A stretch of DNA of 64,000 bases from Eutrophovita sp913057845. GTDB taxonomy: Bacteria; Pseudomonadota; Gammaproteobacteria; Burkholderiales; Eutrophovitaceae. Made by a program: the position numbers and the translations under genes. Of the stretch, positions 51,949 to 60,218 are shown one piece after another. A model generated the notes under the pieces. It was given only the letters and a program-made list of their open reading frames with translations. It was not told the DNA's origin and ran no database searches. Numbering within the stretch: the first letter of the stretch is position 1; every line of letters starts with the position of its first letter. The stretch is taken from contig CAWUVH010000008.1 of assembly GCA_963925895.1 (NCBI GenBank), positions 62,001-126,000 on the forward strand, read 5' to 3'.

Positions 51949-52456
51949 CGCATTGCGTTCGCTTGAGGTCAAACGTTTTGTCAGGTGGTTGTTGTTGGCA
52001 CTCGTACTCGTGTGTATTGATCAACTGACGAAGCAGTTGATTGTCCGAACCGTAGGTCCTTTCGACGTAAAGCAGATACTTCCCTTTTTTGCGATTGTGT
52101 TTGCAATGAATCCGGGTGCGGCTTTTAGTCTTCTGGCGGATGCAGGAGGATGGCAAAGATGGTTCTTCTCTGTTATTGCGATTGTAGCTGTGGGTTTTTT
52201 GTTAGTTATGTTGTATCGAAATAGCAAAGACCGATTATTATCGTTTGGATTCGTTTTAATATTATCGGGTGCTCTTGGTAATTTAATTGATCGAATCATG
52301 CTTGGTGCAGTTATTGATTTCATCTTGATTCATTGGCGTGATTTCCGTTGGCCTGCATTTAACGTGGCAGATTCTTGTATTTCCATAGGCGCAGGTATTT
52401 TGCTGTTTGATGGTTTTTTTCGGAAACGGAGTGAGGAGCATAAATCCCTATCATGA
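51941..52456 (+). CDS. lspA: Lipoprotein signal peptidase LspA
   Basis: A 171-residue inner-membrane aspartic peptidase cleaving lipoprotein signal peptides. Four membrane helices are visible, and catalytic Asp residues lie in LGNLIDRIMLGAVIDF and FNVADSCISIGAG. The frame is open 53 codons upstream inside ileS, but that stretch lacks family likeness, so the ATG at 51941 is the start. Its stop overlaps the ispH ATG by 4 bp. Confidence 0.95.
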   Translation: MCSALRSLEVKRFVRWLLLALVLVCIDQLTKQLIVRTVGPFDVKQILPFFAIVFAMNPGAAFSLLADAGGWQRWFFSVIAIVAVGFLLVMLYRNSKDRLLSFGFVLILSGALGNLIDRIMLGAVIDFILIHWRDFRWPAFNVADSCISIGAGILLFDGFFRKRSEEHKSLS

Positions 52457-53403
52457 CTACTACCCCACCAGTTGCTGAGTTGCATTTAGCGAACCCGCGT
52501 GGTTTTTGCGCGGGGGTCGATCGGGCAATCGAGATTGTTGAGCGAGCTATCAACCAGTACGGCGCCCCAATTTATGTCAAACATGAGGTTGTTCATAACA
52601 AGCATGTTGTGGATGATTTGAAGTCTAAAGGTGCCATATTTATCGAGGATTTGAATGACGTGCCAGAGGGGCACACCCTGATTTACAGTGCGCACGGTGT
52701 ATCGTTACAGGTACGCATGGATGCGAAGAAGAGAAAACTGAGGGTTTTTGATGCTACGTGTCCTTTAGTATCGAAAGTTCATGCCGAAGTGGTTCGAAGT
52801 CGTAAAAAAGGCCTTGAGGTCATTATGATTGGTCATAAAGGCCACCCAGAGGTTGAGGGGACTATGGGACAGGCTTCAAGCGGCATTTATTTGGTTGAAA
52901 ATATCGATGATGTACACAGCCTTGCCGTGAAAGATCCCGGTCAATTGGCTTATGTGACTCAAACAACACTCAGTGTGGATGATGCTTCTAAGATTGTTGA
53001 ATCGCTTGTGGCCAGGTATCCAAAGATAAAGATCCCTCATAAAGAGGATATCTGTTATGCCACGCAAAATCGCCAAGATGCAGTCAAATCGCTCGCGGAG
53101 CATTGTGATCTGATTATTGTCGTCGGTTCATCTAATAGCTCTAACTCGAATCGACTCAGAGAAGTGGCAGAAACCAAGGGTGTTCGAGCATTTTTGGTCG
53201 ACAATGAAGCTGACTTGGAGCCAGACTGGTTAAATGGGGTAGCCAGAGTAGGAGTAACTGCAGGAGCCTCCGCTCCTGAGTTGCTGGTTTCTGCTGTTGT
53301 TGAGCGCCTAAAAAAAATGGGTGTGATGGTGGTTAAGGAGTCTTCCGGCATTCAGGAGAAGGTGGTTTTCCATTTACCTGGCGCGCTAAAGAGAAAGGCA
53401 TGA
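52453..53403 (+). CDS. ispH: 4-hydroxy-3-methylbut-2-enyl diphosphate reductase
   Basis: A 316-residue iron-sulfur enzyme, the last step of the MEP isoprenoid route begun by Dxs in this window. Cluster Cys are in RGFCAGVDRAIEIVE, FDATCPLVSKVH and EDICYATQNRQDAV; the substrate-binding GSSNSSNSNRLREVAE is intact. The start overlaps the lspA stop (ATGA). Confidence 0.97.
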   Translation: MTTTPPVAELHLANPRGFCAGVDRAIEIVERAINQYGAPIYVKHEVVHNKHVVDDLKSKGAIFIEDLNDVPEGHTLIYSAHGVSLQVRMDAKKRKLRVFDATCPLVSKVHAEVVRSRKKGLEVIMIGHKGHPEVEGTMGQASSGIYLVENIDDVHSLAVKDPGQLAYVTQTTLSVDDASKIVESLVARYPKIKIPHKEDICYATQNRQDAVKSLAEHCDLIIVVGSSNSSNSNRLREVAETKGVRAFLVDNEADLEPDWLNGVARVGVTAGASAPELLVSAVVERLKKMGVMVVKESSGIQEKVVFHLPGALKRKA

Positions 53404-53456
53404 GAAATTCTGGTATCTTGAAATTTAACACCATAAATATGTGACGATACTTCGTG

Positions 53457-53879
53457 ATGGAACCAACGACAGCCATGCCAGATTTAATCGATCAATTAAG
53501 GGGTTGCGGCATTACGCCTACCAAGCAACGCATAACTATTGCTGATGTTCTTTTTCAAAAGAAACAGCATGTGAGTGCTGACCAGCTGCTAGAGATAGTT
53601 AGGCGAGAGGACGCTACCGTTTCTCGAGCAACTGTCTACAACACGCTTAATTTATTTTTGAATAAGAAGTTGATTAAGGCATTAATCATCGATAAGTCGA
53701 AGGTTGTCTACGATACAAACACTTCTATTCATCATCACATCTACAACGTTGAGACGGGAGAGTTGACAGACGTAAGTCCTGAAGATCTTGGGCTTTCAGA
53801 ATTGCCGCAGCTCCCCTCTGGATTTGAGGTAGAAGGTACAGATGTCGTTATTCGTGTCCGTCGGACGCATTCAACCTAG
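53457..53879 (+). CDS. Fur-family regulator, Irr/PerR-like
   Basis: A 140-residue winged-helix repressor of the Fur superfamily. The DNA-binding domain contains ITPTKQRITIADVLFQKKQH and ATVSRATVYNTLNLF. The hinge and dimerisation part has VVYDTNTSIHHHIYNVETGE with the HHH metal site, and TDVSPEDL as in Irr. The C-terminal CxxC pairs that bind structural zinc in Fur and PerR are absent. A role in iron, heme or peroxide response is expected. The start is ATG 53457; a GTG one codon earlier is possible. It lies 53 bp after ispH, an Fe-S enzyme, but no regulon can be inferred. Confidence 0.87.
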   Translation: MEPTTAMPDLIDQLRGCGITPTKQRITIADVLFQKKQHVSADQLLEIVRREDATVSRATVYNTLNLFLNKKLIKALIIDKSKVVYDTNTSIHHHIYNVETGELTDVSPEDLGLSELPQLPSGFEVEGTDVVIRVRRTHST

Positions 53880-53958
53880 CAATATTACATAACTTATAGC
53901 TTGTCTTTGTTTCGGGCGAACGTCCGGAGTGATATCTATTAAATTGAAAGGAATTAAT

Positions 53959-54741
53959 GTGAATTACGAAAATATATTAGTTGAGAAGCGAGGTAATGTC
54001 GCACTCATTACACTGAATCGACCGAAAGCATTGAATGCTTTATCACCTGACCTCATGCGTGAATTGTCCTCGGCTGTCGATGTGTTGGAGCCAGATACAA
54101 ATGTGGGATGCCTAGTCGTTACCGGCAGTGACAAAGCTTTTGCGGCAGGGGCAGATATTAAAGAGATGAAGACAAAGAGTTACATGGATGTCTATATGTC
54201 TGATTTTATTACTGCCGAATGGGAGCGTATTGCTCGGTGCCGGAAGCCGGTTATTGCAGCTGTGGCAGGTTATGCTTTGGGAGGCGGATGTGAGCTCGCC
54301 ATGATGTGTGATTTTATTTTGGCTGCGGAAAATGCCAAATTTGGTCAGCCTGAGATTAATCTTGGAATCATACCGGGTGCTGGCGGTACACAGCGATTGC
54401 CACGGTTTGTAGGAAAGTCAAAAGCTATGGAAATGGCTTTATTGGGCCAGGCTAGAATGATGGATGCCGCTGAAGCCGAACGGTGCGGTTTGGTTAGCCG
54501 TATTGTGCCCTTGAATGAACTTGTTGATGAGGCGGTCAGGACAGGACAAAAGATTGCTGACTTGAGCCAACCTATAGTGATGATGGCAAAGGAAAGTGTA
54601 AACAGAGCTTTTGAGACGACACTCAATGAGGGTATTCGCTTTGAAAGACGTTTATTTCATTCTGCTTTTTCTACAGAGGATCAAAAAGAAGGGATGTCCG
54701 CGTTTGCTGAGAAGCGGAAGCCAAACTTTAAGAACAAGTAG
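53959..54741 (+). CDS. Enoyl-CoA hydratase (short-chain, crotonase type)
   Basis: A 260-residue crotonase that hydrates short-chain enoyl-CoA such as crotonyl-CoA to (S)-3-hydroxyacyl-CoA. The oxyanion-hole segment is KAFAAGADIKEM. The two catalytic Glu are in YALGGGCELAMMCD and FGQPEINLGIIPGAGGTQR. I chose the GTG at 53959 because AAAGGA lies 6 bp upstream and the resulting MNYENILVEKRG matches the family start; the longer open frame begins at 53929. It would act directly after glutaryl-CoA dehydrogenase in crotonyl-CoA use. It stands apart from the other acyl-CoA genes. Confidence 0.95.
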   Translation: MNYENILVEKRGNVALITLNRPKALNALSPDLMRELSSAVDVLEPDTNVGCLVVTGSDKAFAAGADIKEMKTKSYMDVYMSDFITAEWERIARCRKPVIAAVAGYALGGGCELAMMCDFILAAENAKFGQPEINLGIIPGAGGTQRLPRFVGKSKAMEMALLGQARMMDAAEAERCGLVSRIVPLNELVDEAVRTGQKIADLSQPIVMMAKESVNRAFETTLNEGIRFERRLFHSAFSTEDQKEGMSAFAEKRKPNFKNK

Positions 54742-54781
54742 ATTCTTAAATTCCTGCTGCGACAATATTTCTTATTTCTAT

Positions 54782-54800
54782 CCGCACGTATAATATGCGG
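54782..54800 (+). promoter_or_regulatory. Probable promoter of tRNA-Thr
   Basis: A perfect TATAAT at 54789-54794 lies 12 bp before the tRNA 5' end, giving a transcript start near 54801. The hexamer sits inside an inverted repeat (CCGCA at 54782-54786, TGCGG at 54796-54800), and the GC-rich part after it resembles a stringently controlled discriminator. No good -35 is seen at 17 bp. Confidence 0.5.
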
Positions 54801-54805
54801 TCTGT

Positions 54806-54881
<76 letters not shown>

Positions 54882-54990
54882 TTTCATATTTCTCTGGTCA
54901 AGAACAAATCCAATGTAGTTAGCGCGTAACCGTTAATTTAGAATGGTTCATAATTATCGTTAAGGTATTGTAAACAAGGAGACTGAAGTC

Positions 54991-55371
54991 GTGACTCATA
55001 GCTTAACGGAAGAAAGAATCGCTGATCTGGAGAAGATTGCTGATCGTTTTCAGCGTGTTTGCGGCACGCCATTGGGGGACTTGATCTGGGTTTATGCTGA
55101 GAGCGAGGCGTCGAAAGGTAAAGAATACGGTTGTTACCTGATAGGGAGAATGACCGGAATGCATAATAATTTGTTTGAGGGTGAGGCTAGGTTACTCGAA
55201 GATCATTGGGAATTTGCTGAGCATCTGTTCTTACCATTTGTGCAGTGGACTGTCATGGAAAGGGTGGTTTTTTTAGAACGGTGGGTTCAAGGTCTAGCTA
55301 GCGATTTTCCTGCCCAAGTTAAGCAAGAATATTTAGAGGCGATTAATGGAATTCGGTTGAAGGTCAATTAG
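54991..55371 (+). CDS. Hypothetical protein, Trp/Glu-rich, 126 residues
   Basis: The protein starts at a GTG with AAGGAG about 10 bp upstream (caaggagactgaagtcGTG). It is acidic, probably all-helical and cytoplasmic: a LTEERIADLEKIADRFQRVC helix, GDLIWVYAESEASKGKEYGCYL, then EDHWEFAEHLFLPFVQWTVM and ERVVFLERWVQGLA. No transmembrane or signal segment is seen, and I recognise no family. The good ribosome-binding site, codon pattern and lack of an overlapping competitor make it a likely gene. Neighbours (a tRNA and a small secreted protein) give no hint. Confidence 0.62.
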   Translation: MTHSLTEERIADLEKIADRFQRVCGTPLGDLIWVYAESEASKGKEYGCYLIGRMTGMHNNLFEGEARLLEDHWEFAEHLFLPFVQWTVMERVVFLERWVQGLASDFPAQVKQEYLEAINGIRLKVN

Positions 55372-55523
55372 ACATGTGTAGTTAGAGATCTAAGAATTTT
55401 TTTAATCGATGAAACTTAAGTGGCATATTTAAGTCGATAATTTATACGTTGTGAACTAGTTACTGTTTTAGTAACGATAATAAAAATCCTATTACAAATT
55501 CTGAATATTTGAGGGGAAGATGA

Positions 55524-55835
55524 ATGAGACGCATAAATCTGGCATTGTGTTTAGTATTGCTGCTTCCAGCTTTATTGAGAGCAGAAACTGATGGTAACGA
55601 GCTGCTTGAGATGATGCAGCACCCTAAAGGTCGTGAGGCGACCCAGCCATTCATCGATGATGTGTGGCTGAAATGGAATAATGGACTTTTTTGTATTCCA
55701 GAAGAAAACATACGTGACACGACATTCGCAGCCGTTTTGGATTACCTGGAAAATAACCCTGAGAACCTTTTTCGCCCTCGGCGTTATTTGATAGTACAAG
55801 GGCTTAGAGCAGGGTTCCCTTGTATCAAGGAGTAG
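55524..55835 (+). CDS. Secreted Rap1a/Tai-like small protein
   Basis: A 103-residue protein with a signal peptide (MRRINLALCLVLLLPALLRA) and a GAGGGG ribosome-binding site 7 bp upstream. The mature part has the Rap1a/Tai immunity-domain pattern: FCIPEENI, then AAVLDYLENNPE, and a terminal ALRAGFPC-like end (here GLRAGFPCIKE), with one Cys in each half that could form a disulfide. Such proteins can neutralise type VI amidase effectors, but many are orphans. No effector or secretion gene is nearby, so the immunity role is only a family hint. Confidence 0.66.
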   Translation: MRRINLALCLVLLLPALLRAETDGNELLEMMQHPKGREATQPFIDDVWLKWNNGLFCIPEENIRDTTFAAVLDYLENNPENLFRPRRYLIVQGLRAGFPCIKE

Positions 55836-56093
55836 TAGTAGCTCTTCTTCTAGGTGGTAGATGAGGGCTACAATCCGACCTTGGGTTAAACTTTTCGGCT
55901 CCGTTGTTAACCCGTGCCTCCCATGAGATGTGATATCTACCAGATCCCCAAGGGACTCTGTCGCTTCCTCAATTAGGCCCCTCCAGACATCGCCTGTTTT
56001 TTTGACGCTTGTCCCATCTTCTCGATAACTGAGTAATATAAACATATCTTCATTGGTATCGTTTAATCAATAGCCCTATTGAATCGAGTTTTC

Positions 56094-57245
56094 ATGAAAA
56101 TTACAGACGTTAAAGTCCACATTCTTCAAAGCAATTTGGATGAGCCCTTTGCTTTTTCGCAAGGTTGGGTAAAAGTGAGGTCGGCCACTATTGTGGAAAT
56201 TCAAACTGATACAGGTTTGGTCGGTTGGGGTGAGGCCTTCGCGCAAGGCCTTGAGTCTCCACAAATAGCTGCCTCAGCTATAGAGTATTCGCTTAAGCCA
56301 TTGATCTTGAATGCTAATCCAACAGACGTAGAAGTCCTTTGGCATAAAATGTACAACCATACGAGGGACTTTGGACGTAAGGGGTCAGTTATGGCGGCGA
56401 TCAGTGCTATAGATATCGCGTTATGGGATATTGCGGGAAAATTTTTTGAGGTGTCGATTTCTCAGCTTATTGGGGGAAGATTCCGAAATCAGGTTAAACC
56501 GTACGCCACAGGTTTTTATCGATTGAGTGGGCAGAATGAGGGAGAGCGGCTGGCCGAAGAGGCCATCGCGCATAATGAGGCTGGGTTTAAGGCAATGAAA
56601 ATTAAACTTGGTTTTGGTGTTGATGACGACATTAGGGTTATGCGCCAAGTCGGACGGGTGCTTGAGGGGCGAGATGTTGAGCTCATGGTAGATACGAATC
56701 ACGCTTATGGTCGTACTGAATCCTTACGGTTAGGGCGAGTGCTTGATGAATATGATCTACGTTGGTATGAAGAACCAGTTCCACCGGAAGATATTGATGG
56801 CTATATTGAGCTTCGCGCCAAGTTAACGACACCAATCGCGGGGGGGGAGAATGAACATTCTATATATGGATTTCGTGAATTGCTGAATCGCCATGCAGTT
56901 GATATTGTGCAGCCTGATATCGGCTCCTGCGGCGGCATTACTGGAGCAAGGTATGCCGCGATTCTAGCCCAAGCCAATGGGGTAGAAGTGAATCCCCATG
57001 TCTGGGGTTCTGGTGTCGCGCAGGCTGCCTCTCTTCAGGTTTTAGCGGCGCTTCCCGATACGGTTCATTCGCTTTATCCGAGACAACCCATTTTTGAGTA
57101 CGATCGATCATCACATCCATTTAGAAATGATCTGGTAGATAGACCTCTAACACTTAACAAGAATTCAATGGTTGAAATATCAGATGCGCCTGGGCTTGGT
57201 ATCCAAGTCAACAGAGAAACACTAAAAAAATTCAAAGTTAATTAG
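56094..57245 (+). CDS. Enolase-superfamily enzyme (mandelate racemase/muconate lactonizing group)
   Basis: A 383-residue enzyme with the N-terminal capping domain and a TIM barrel. The catalytic base pair is FKAMKIKLGFG (KxK); metal ligands are Asp in MVDTNHAY, Glu in WYEEPVPPED and Glu in GGENEHS. An acid-base His is in VNPHVWGSG, placing it in the mandelate racemase-like subgroup that includes sugar-acid dehydratases. The ATG at 56094 is preferred to an in-frame TTG at 56079. The substrate may be an aldonate or related hydroxy acid; nothing adjacent defines it. Confidence 0.92.
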   Translation: MKITDVKVHILQSNLDEPFAFSQGWVKVRSATIVEIQTDTGLVGWGEAFAQGLESPQIAASAIEYSLKPLILNANPTDVEVLWHKMYNHTRDFGRKGSVMAAISAIDIALWDIAGKFFEVSISQLIGGRFRNQVKPYATGFYRLSGQNEGERLAEEAIAHNEAGFKAMKIKLGFGVDDDIRVMRQVGRVLEGRDVELMVDTNHAYGRTESLRLGRVLDEYDLRWYEEPVPPEDIDGYIELRAKLTTPIAGGENEHSIYGFRELLNRHAVDIVQPDIGSCGGITGARYAAILAQANGVEVNPHVWGSGVAQAASLQVLAALPDTVHSLYPRQPIFEYDRSSHPFRNDLVDRPLTLNKNSMVEISDAPGLGIQVNRETLKKFKVN

Positions 57246-57265
57246 TCTTCCGATAAATATTTACA

Positions 57266-57685
57266 ATGCGAGTTCAGGAAGTGTTTGGCGACTTGTATCA
57301 GGAAGCCTCATACAGAGCTTACCTTGGAAAGTCTTATGTAGACTTTCGCGTTAGCGAAAGGAATAGGGATCAAAGCTGGTTCTTTGGGAATCAGTTTGTA
57401 ACTAGCTGGGCTTTTATTTCTGGGGAGAACCCCAAATCCATTCGCTTAACTGAACGAGAAAATATGGCTAGGAGCCGCATGTTGTTGCGGCATTTGAATG
57501 TAAAAAATATGAAATATTTGTTGGGATTAGGTATTCCTGACTCTGACGATTGGCCTGTTGAATCAGGATTTTTTGTATTAAATATAAGTAGCATTGAGGC
57601 GAGTCGGATAGGACGCAAATTCCGACAAAATGCTATTTTGTTTTTTCGAGTTCTAAAGTCAGTTGAGCTAGTTTGGTTAGTTTAG
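57266..57685 (+). CDS. DUF3293 family protein
   Basis: A 139-residue cytoplasmic protein with the DUF3293 pattern: YRAYLGKSYVDFRV near the N-terminus, FVTSWAFISGENPKSIRLTE in the middle (the family usually has a TAWNP-type sequence with a nearby N and R), then GLGIPDSDDWPVESGFFVL and a late IGRKFRQNAILFF. It lies 20 bp after the enolase-superfamily gene and is probably co-transcribed. The function of the family is unknown. Confidence 0.75.
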   Translation: MRVQEVFGDLYQEASYRAYLGKSYVDFRVSERNRDQSWFFGNQFVTSWAFISGENPKSIRLTERENMARSRMLLRHLNVKNMKYLLGLGIPDSDDWPVESGFFVLNISSIEASRIGRKFRQNAILFFRVLKSVELVWLV

Positions 57686-57711
57686 ACTCGGTCGCTCTTG
57701 ATCGCTCCCAG

Positions 57712-58824
57712 CTATCGAAACTTTCGCATGAAGTTTCGGTCAATATGATTTTTCCAGCGCCATACCCATTTCCCGCTGATACATAAAATATTCCTCGAGG
57801 CAACGGCATATTTGCTACCGGCACTGATTAAAGCCAGGGCATGTTTCTGTGGTGTATACCGCTCAAGTGGTTTTCCGTTAACTAGGTTGTTGATGTTATT
57901 AATAAGCACTGCAGCTTGTTTTACCGCGTAAACCCCGGACTTTGGATACTGTAAACCTTCGATAGACCCAATGTCTCCAACGGCAAAGAGATTGTTAATA
58001 TTTTTAACTTTGAGGTATTGATCTGTTTTAATGAATCCCTCTTTTGTCGTGGGTAGATTTGATAATTTAGGCCAGGTGCTCGCTGCCGCACCGGTAGCCC
58101 ATACCGTCAAGTCGGATTTAATTATTTTCCCCGAAGCGGTTTTAACATACTCTTTGGATATGCCGACTACTGGACTGGCATAGTAGGTCGTTACATTTTT
58201 TTTATGGAGAATTTGGTGAAATTTCCGCCGAATCGGTATGGGGTGTGTTTCTAATATGTCTTGGGAACCAGTGATAATTGAGAAATTAAGATTGGTGTAA
58301 CCACAAGCATCTGCGCGATATTTTAAAGCAAGTAAGATTTCGATTCCAGCTGCCCCACCTCCCACAACGACAACCTCAATATTCTGTTTCATGGGAGCAT
58401 CGCTGACATCGTTTAAGAAATGGTCAATTTTTTCGATCAGCCGATCAATTGGTTTTATCGGGGTTGCCCACTCCTTAACGCCGATTGTTGAGTAGAGATT
58501 TGGTGTTGATCCGATATTGATGGATGCAAGATCATAGCAATACTGATTTTTTTGAGTATGTATCAACTGCTCATATGGTGAGATCTGTGTTACAGATTCT
58601 TTGTGGAACCTAAATTTATATCTATTGCATAGCTCTTGAAGGTTGATGTGGCAGTCTGCAAACGTGTAATGACCGGATATCAATCCGGGGAGCATTCCTG
58701 AGTATGAGGTGTATTCCTCGCTACTAATTAATGACACCTCAACATCTATCGATGATTGTTCGCCCAGTCTCCGAATGGTTTCTAAATGCGTATGACCGCC
58801 GCCAATGAGGACAAGTTTCTTCAT
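57712..58824 (-). CDS. FAD-dependent pyridine nucleotide-disulfide oxidoreductase (SelD-associated type)
   Basis: A 370-residue NADH dehydrogenase-like flavoprotein. FAD binding is KLVLIGGGHTHLETIRRLG, NAD binding VVVVGGGAAGIEILLAL, and the C-terminal FAD contact LFAVGDIGSI. No CxxxxC redox disulfide is present. The HTHLETIRR start, EYTSYSGMLPGLISGHY and the end VWRWKNHIDRNFMRKF match the subfamily that often stands next to, or fused with, selenophosphate synthetase SelD. No selD is seen here; instead it ends a cluster of ArsS-linked genes. The start at 58824 gives the family N-terminus; the open frame extends 10 codons upstream. Confidence 0.85.
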   Translation of the reverse strand: MKKLVLIGGGHTHLETIRRLGEQSSIDVEVSLISSEEYTSYSGMLPGLISGHYTFADCHINLQELCNRYKFRFHKESVTQISPYEQLIHTQKNQYCYDLASINIGSTPNLYSTIGVKEWATPIKPIDRLIEKIDHFLNDVSDAPMKQNIEVVVVGGGAAGIEILLALKYRADACGYTNLNFSIITGSQDILETHPIPIRRKFHQILHKKNVTTYYASPVVGISKEYVKTASGKIIKSDLTVWATGAAASTWPKLSNLPTTKEGFIKTDQYLKVKNINNLFAVGDIGSIEGLQYPKSGVYAVKQAAVLINNINNLVNGKPLERYTPQKHALALISAGSKYAVASRNILCISGKWVWRWKNHIDRNFMRKFR

Positions 58825-58882
58825 CTTAGATTTGTGCGCGAATAAGGTATACACAGGAATGATAGATAAGTCATATCAGTCA

Positions 58883-59521
58883 TTAAAGGCAATGAGTTAA
58901 TTGAGGTATCTCTTTTGAGAGACGATGATAATCAGTGATTTCATCAACGTCCCACAGTGTAGGCAATTCTTTCCAAGTATGATTATTTTTTTTTAGATTT
59001 GATCTGACCTGGTTCATGACTTGGTTGGTGCTCCACGCGATATTGTGAAATATAGTTGAGGAGAACGAGCGGGATCCAATTAAAGAAAATCCTCCATCTT
59101 CAACGGGAATGAATACGTATTCGTGACGATCTAGTTCAAGAAACGCTCTTTTTAGCATGGCTTGATTAATAGAAGGGCAGTCACATCCAATCAGAATTAC
59201 TTTTTTGTGTTCCTCTAAACCCTTGCTAAGGGCAAGAGACATTCGATCAGCTAGAGATTCACCAACTTGGGACTTCAGCTGACAATTGGAGCCTACTGCA
59301 TTAAAGAATACATGATTAATATTTGGTGTGATCCAAATCTCAAGCTTAGATGACATGCTTGTAGCAACTTTTACTGCATGAAGGGTCATCCGTTGATGTA
59401 ACTCGCACGCCTTGCGTGAGCCTAATTCGGGAATCAGTCGTGTTTTGACTGATCCCTCAATTGGTGCCCGAGTGAAAACCTGAATCAAAGTGTCGGGCTC
59501 ATGAATGGCATGGTCAATCAC
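58883..59521 (-). CDS. ArsS-associated glycosyltransferase, TIGR04282/CofC-like
   Basis: A 212-residue nucleotidyl/glycosyltransferase of the DUF2064 group. The start of the fold is LIQVFTRAPIEGSVKTRLIP, followed by QSQVGESLADRMSLAL-like sequence (actual KSQVGESLADRM), VILIGCDCPSINQAML and FIPVEDGGFSLIGS. This group is annotated as accompanying arsenosugar radical SAM genes. I take the GTG at 59521 as start because its GTGA overlaps the upstream gene's TGA; the longer open frame from 59629 only repeats sequence opposite the previous coding region's end. It is likely to act with the preceding glycosyltransferase on the arsenosugar product. Confidence 0.82.
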   Translation of the reverse strand: MIDHAIHEPDTLIQVFTRAPIEGSVKTRLIPELGSRKACELHQRMTLHAVKVATSMSSKLEIWITPNINHVFFNAVGSNCQLKSQVGESLADRMSLALSKGLEEHKKVILIGCDCPSINQAMLKRAFLELDRHEYVFIPVEDGGFSLIGSRSFSSTIFHNIAWSTNQVMNQVRSNLKKNNHTWKELPTLWDVDEITDYHRLSKEIPQLTHCL

Positions 59522-60207
59522 CTTTGATCGTACTGTTTCTTTAACCAATTTGGTGGCGCCCTGAGGAAAAATAATAGTCGGAGAGCCCACATTTTTAAAA
59601 TTGTTCGCACGGGCCCATTGTCCTCCCATCGCCGAACCGATGTTTTTATTCGCGCATTACTGATAAATGGTTTTCCTATTCGTTTTAGTTTTTTTGAAAA
59701 AACAATGTCCTCCATAATCGCAATCGATGGGAAAAGTCCTATTTCTAAAAAAACATCTTTACGAACAAAAATGCCTTGATCGCCCGTAGCAATACTCGTA
59801 ACTCTTGAGCGGATATTCATCATGGACTCAATGATTCGAAAAATTCTCTTCGGCTGATTTAAGTGTATGTCGAACCAACCCCAAGAGTGGTCGTGCAGTG
59901 CTGCTTCAATAATATTCTCAAATTTGAAGCTAATCGAAGAGTCTGCGTGCAAGAACCATAATAATTTTCCTTTTGCACAGATTGCTCCGGCGTTCATTTG
60001 TTCTGCTCGACCAGGTTTCGCGTGGATAATCTGATCTGCTGTGTAACGTATGACCTCCAAGGTGTTATCTGTACTGCCTCCATCAACTACGATGAGTTCC
60101 GTTTTGATCGACTTTTTGGTATGAAGCTCGTTAAGTAATAAAGGGAGAAGTTGTTCCTCGTTTAAGGCAGGGATAATGACCGATAAGGTGACGTGTTCTA
60201 TTGGCAT
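59518..60207 (-). CDS. ArsS-associated glycosyltransferase, TIGR04283 family (GT2)
   Basis: A 229-residue family 2 glycosyltransferase. TLSVIIPALNEEQLLPLLL begins the GT-A fold, with VVDGGSTDNTLEV, the DxD-like HADSSISF, GDQGIFVRKDVF and IMEDIVFSKKLKR. The subfamily TIGR04283 is described as part of arsenosugar biosynthesis loci. The ATG at 60207 fits the family start and lies 12 bp after the DUF547 stop; the open frame extends to 60249 inside that gene. The C-terminal LRLLFFLRAPPNWLKKQY may contact the membrane. Confidence 0.85.
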   Translation of the reverse strand: MPIEHVTLSVIIPALNEEQLLPLLLNELHTKKSIKTELIVVDGGSTDNTLEVIRYTADQIIHAKPGRAEQMNAGAICAKGKLLWFLHADSSISFKFENIIEAALHDHSWGWFDIHLNQPKRIFRIIESMMNIRSRVTSIATGDQGIFVRKDVFLEIGLFPSIAIMEDIVFSKKLKRIGKPFISNARIKTSVRRWEDNGPVRTILKMWALRLLFFLRAPPNWLKKQYDQR

Positions 60208-60218
60208 TAGAAGATGTG

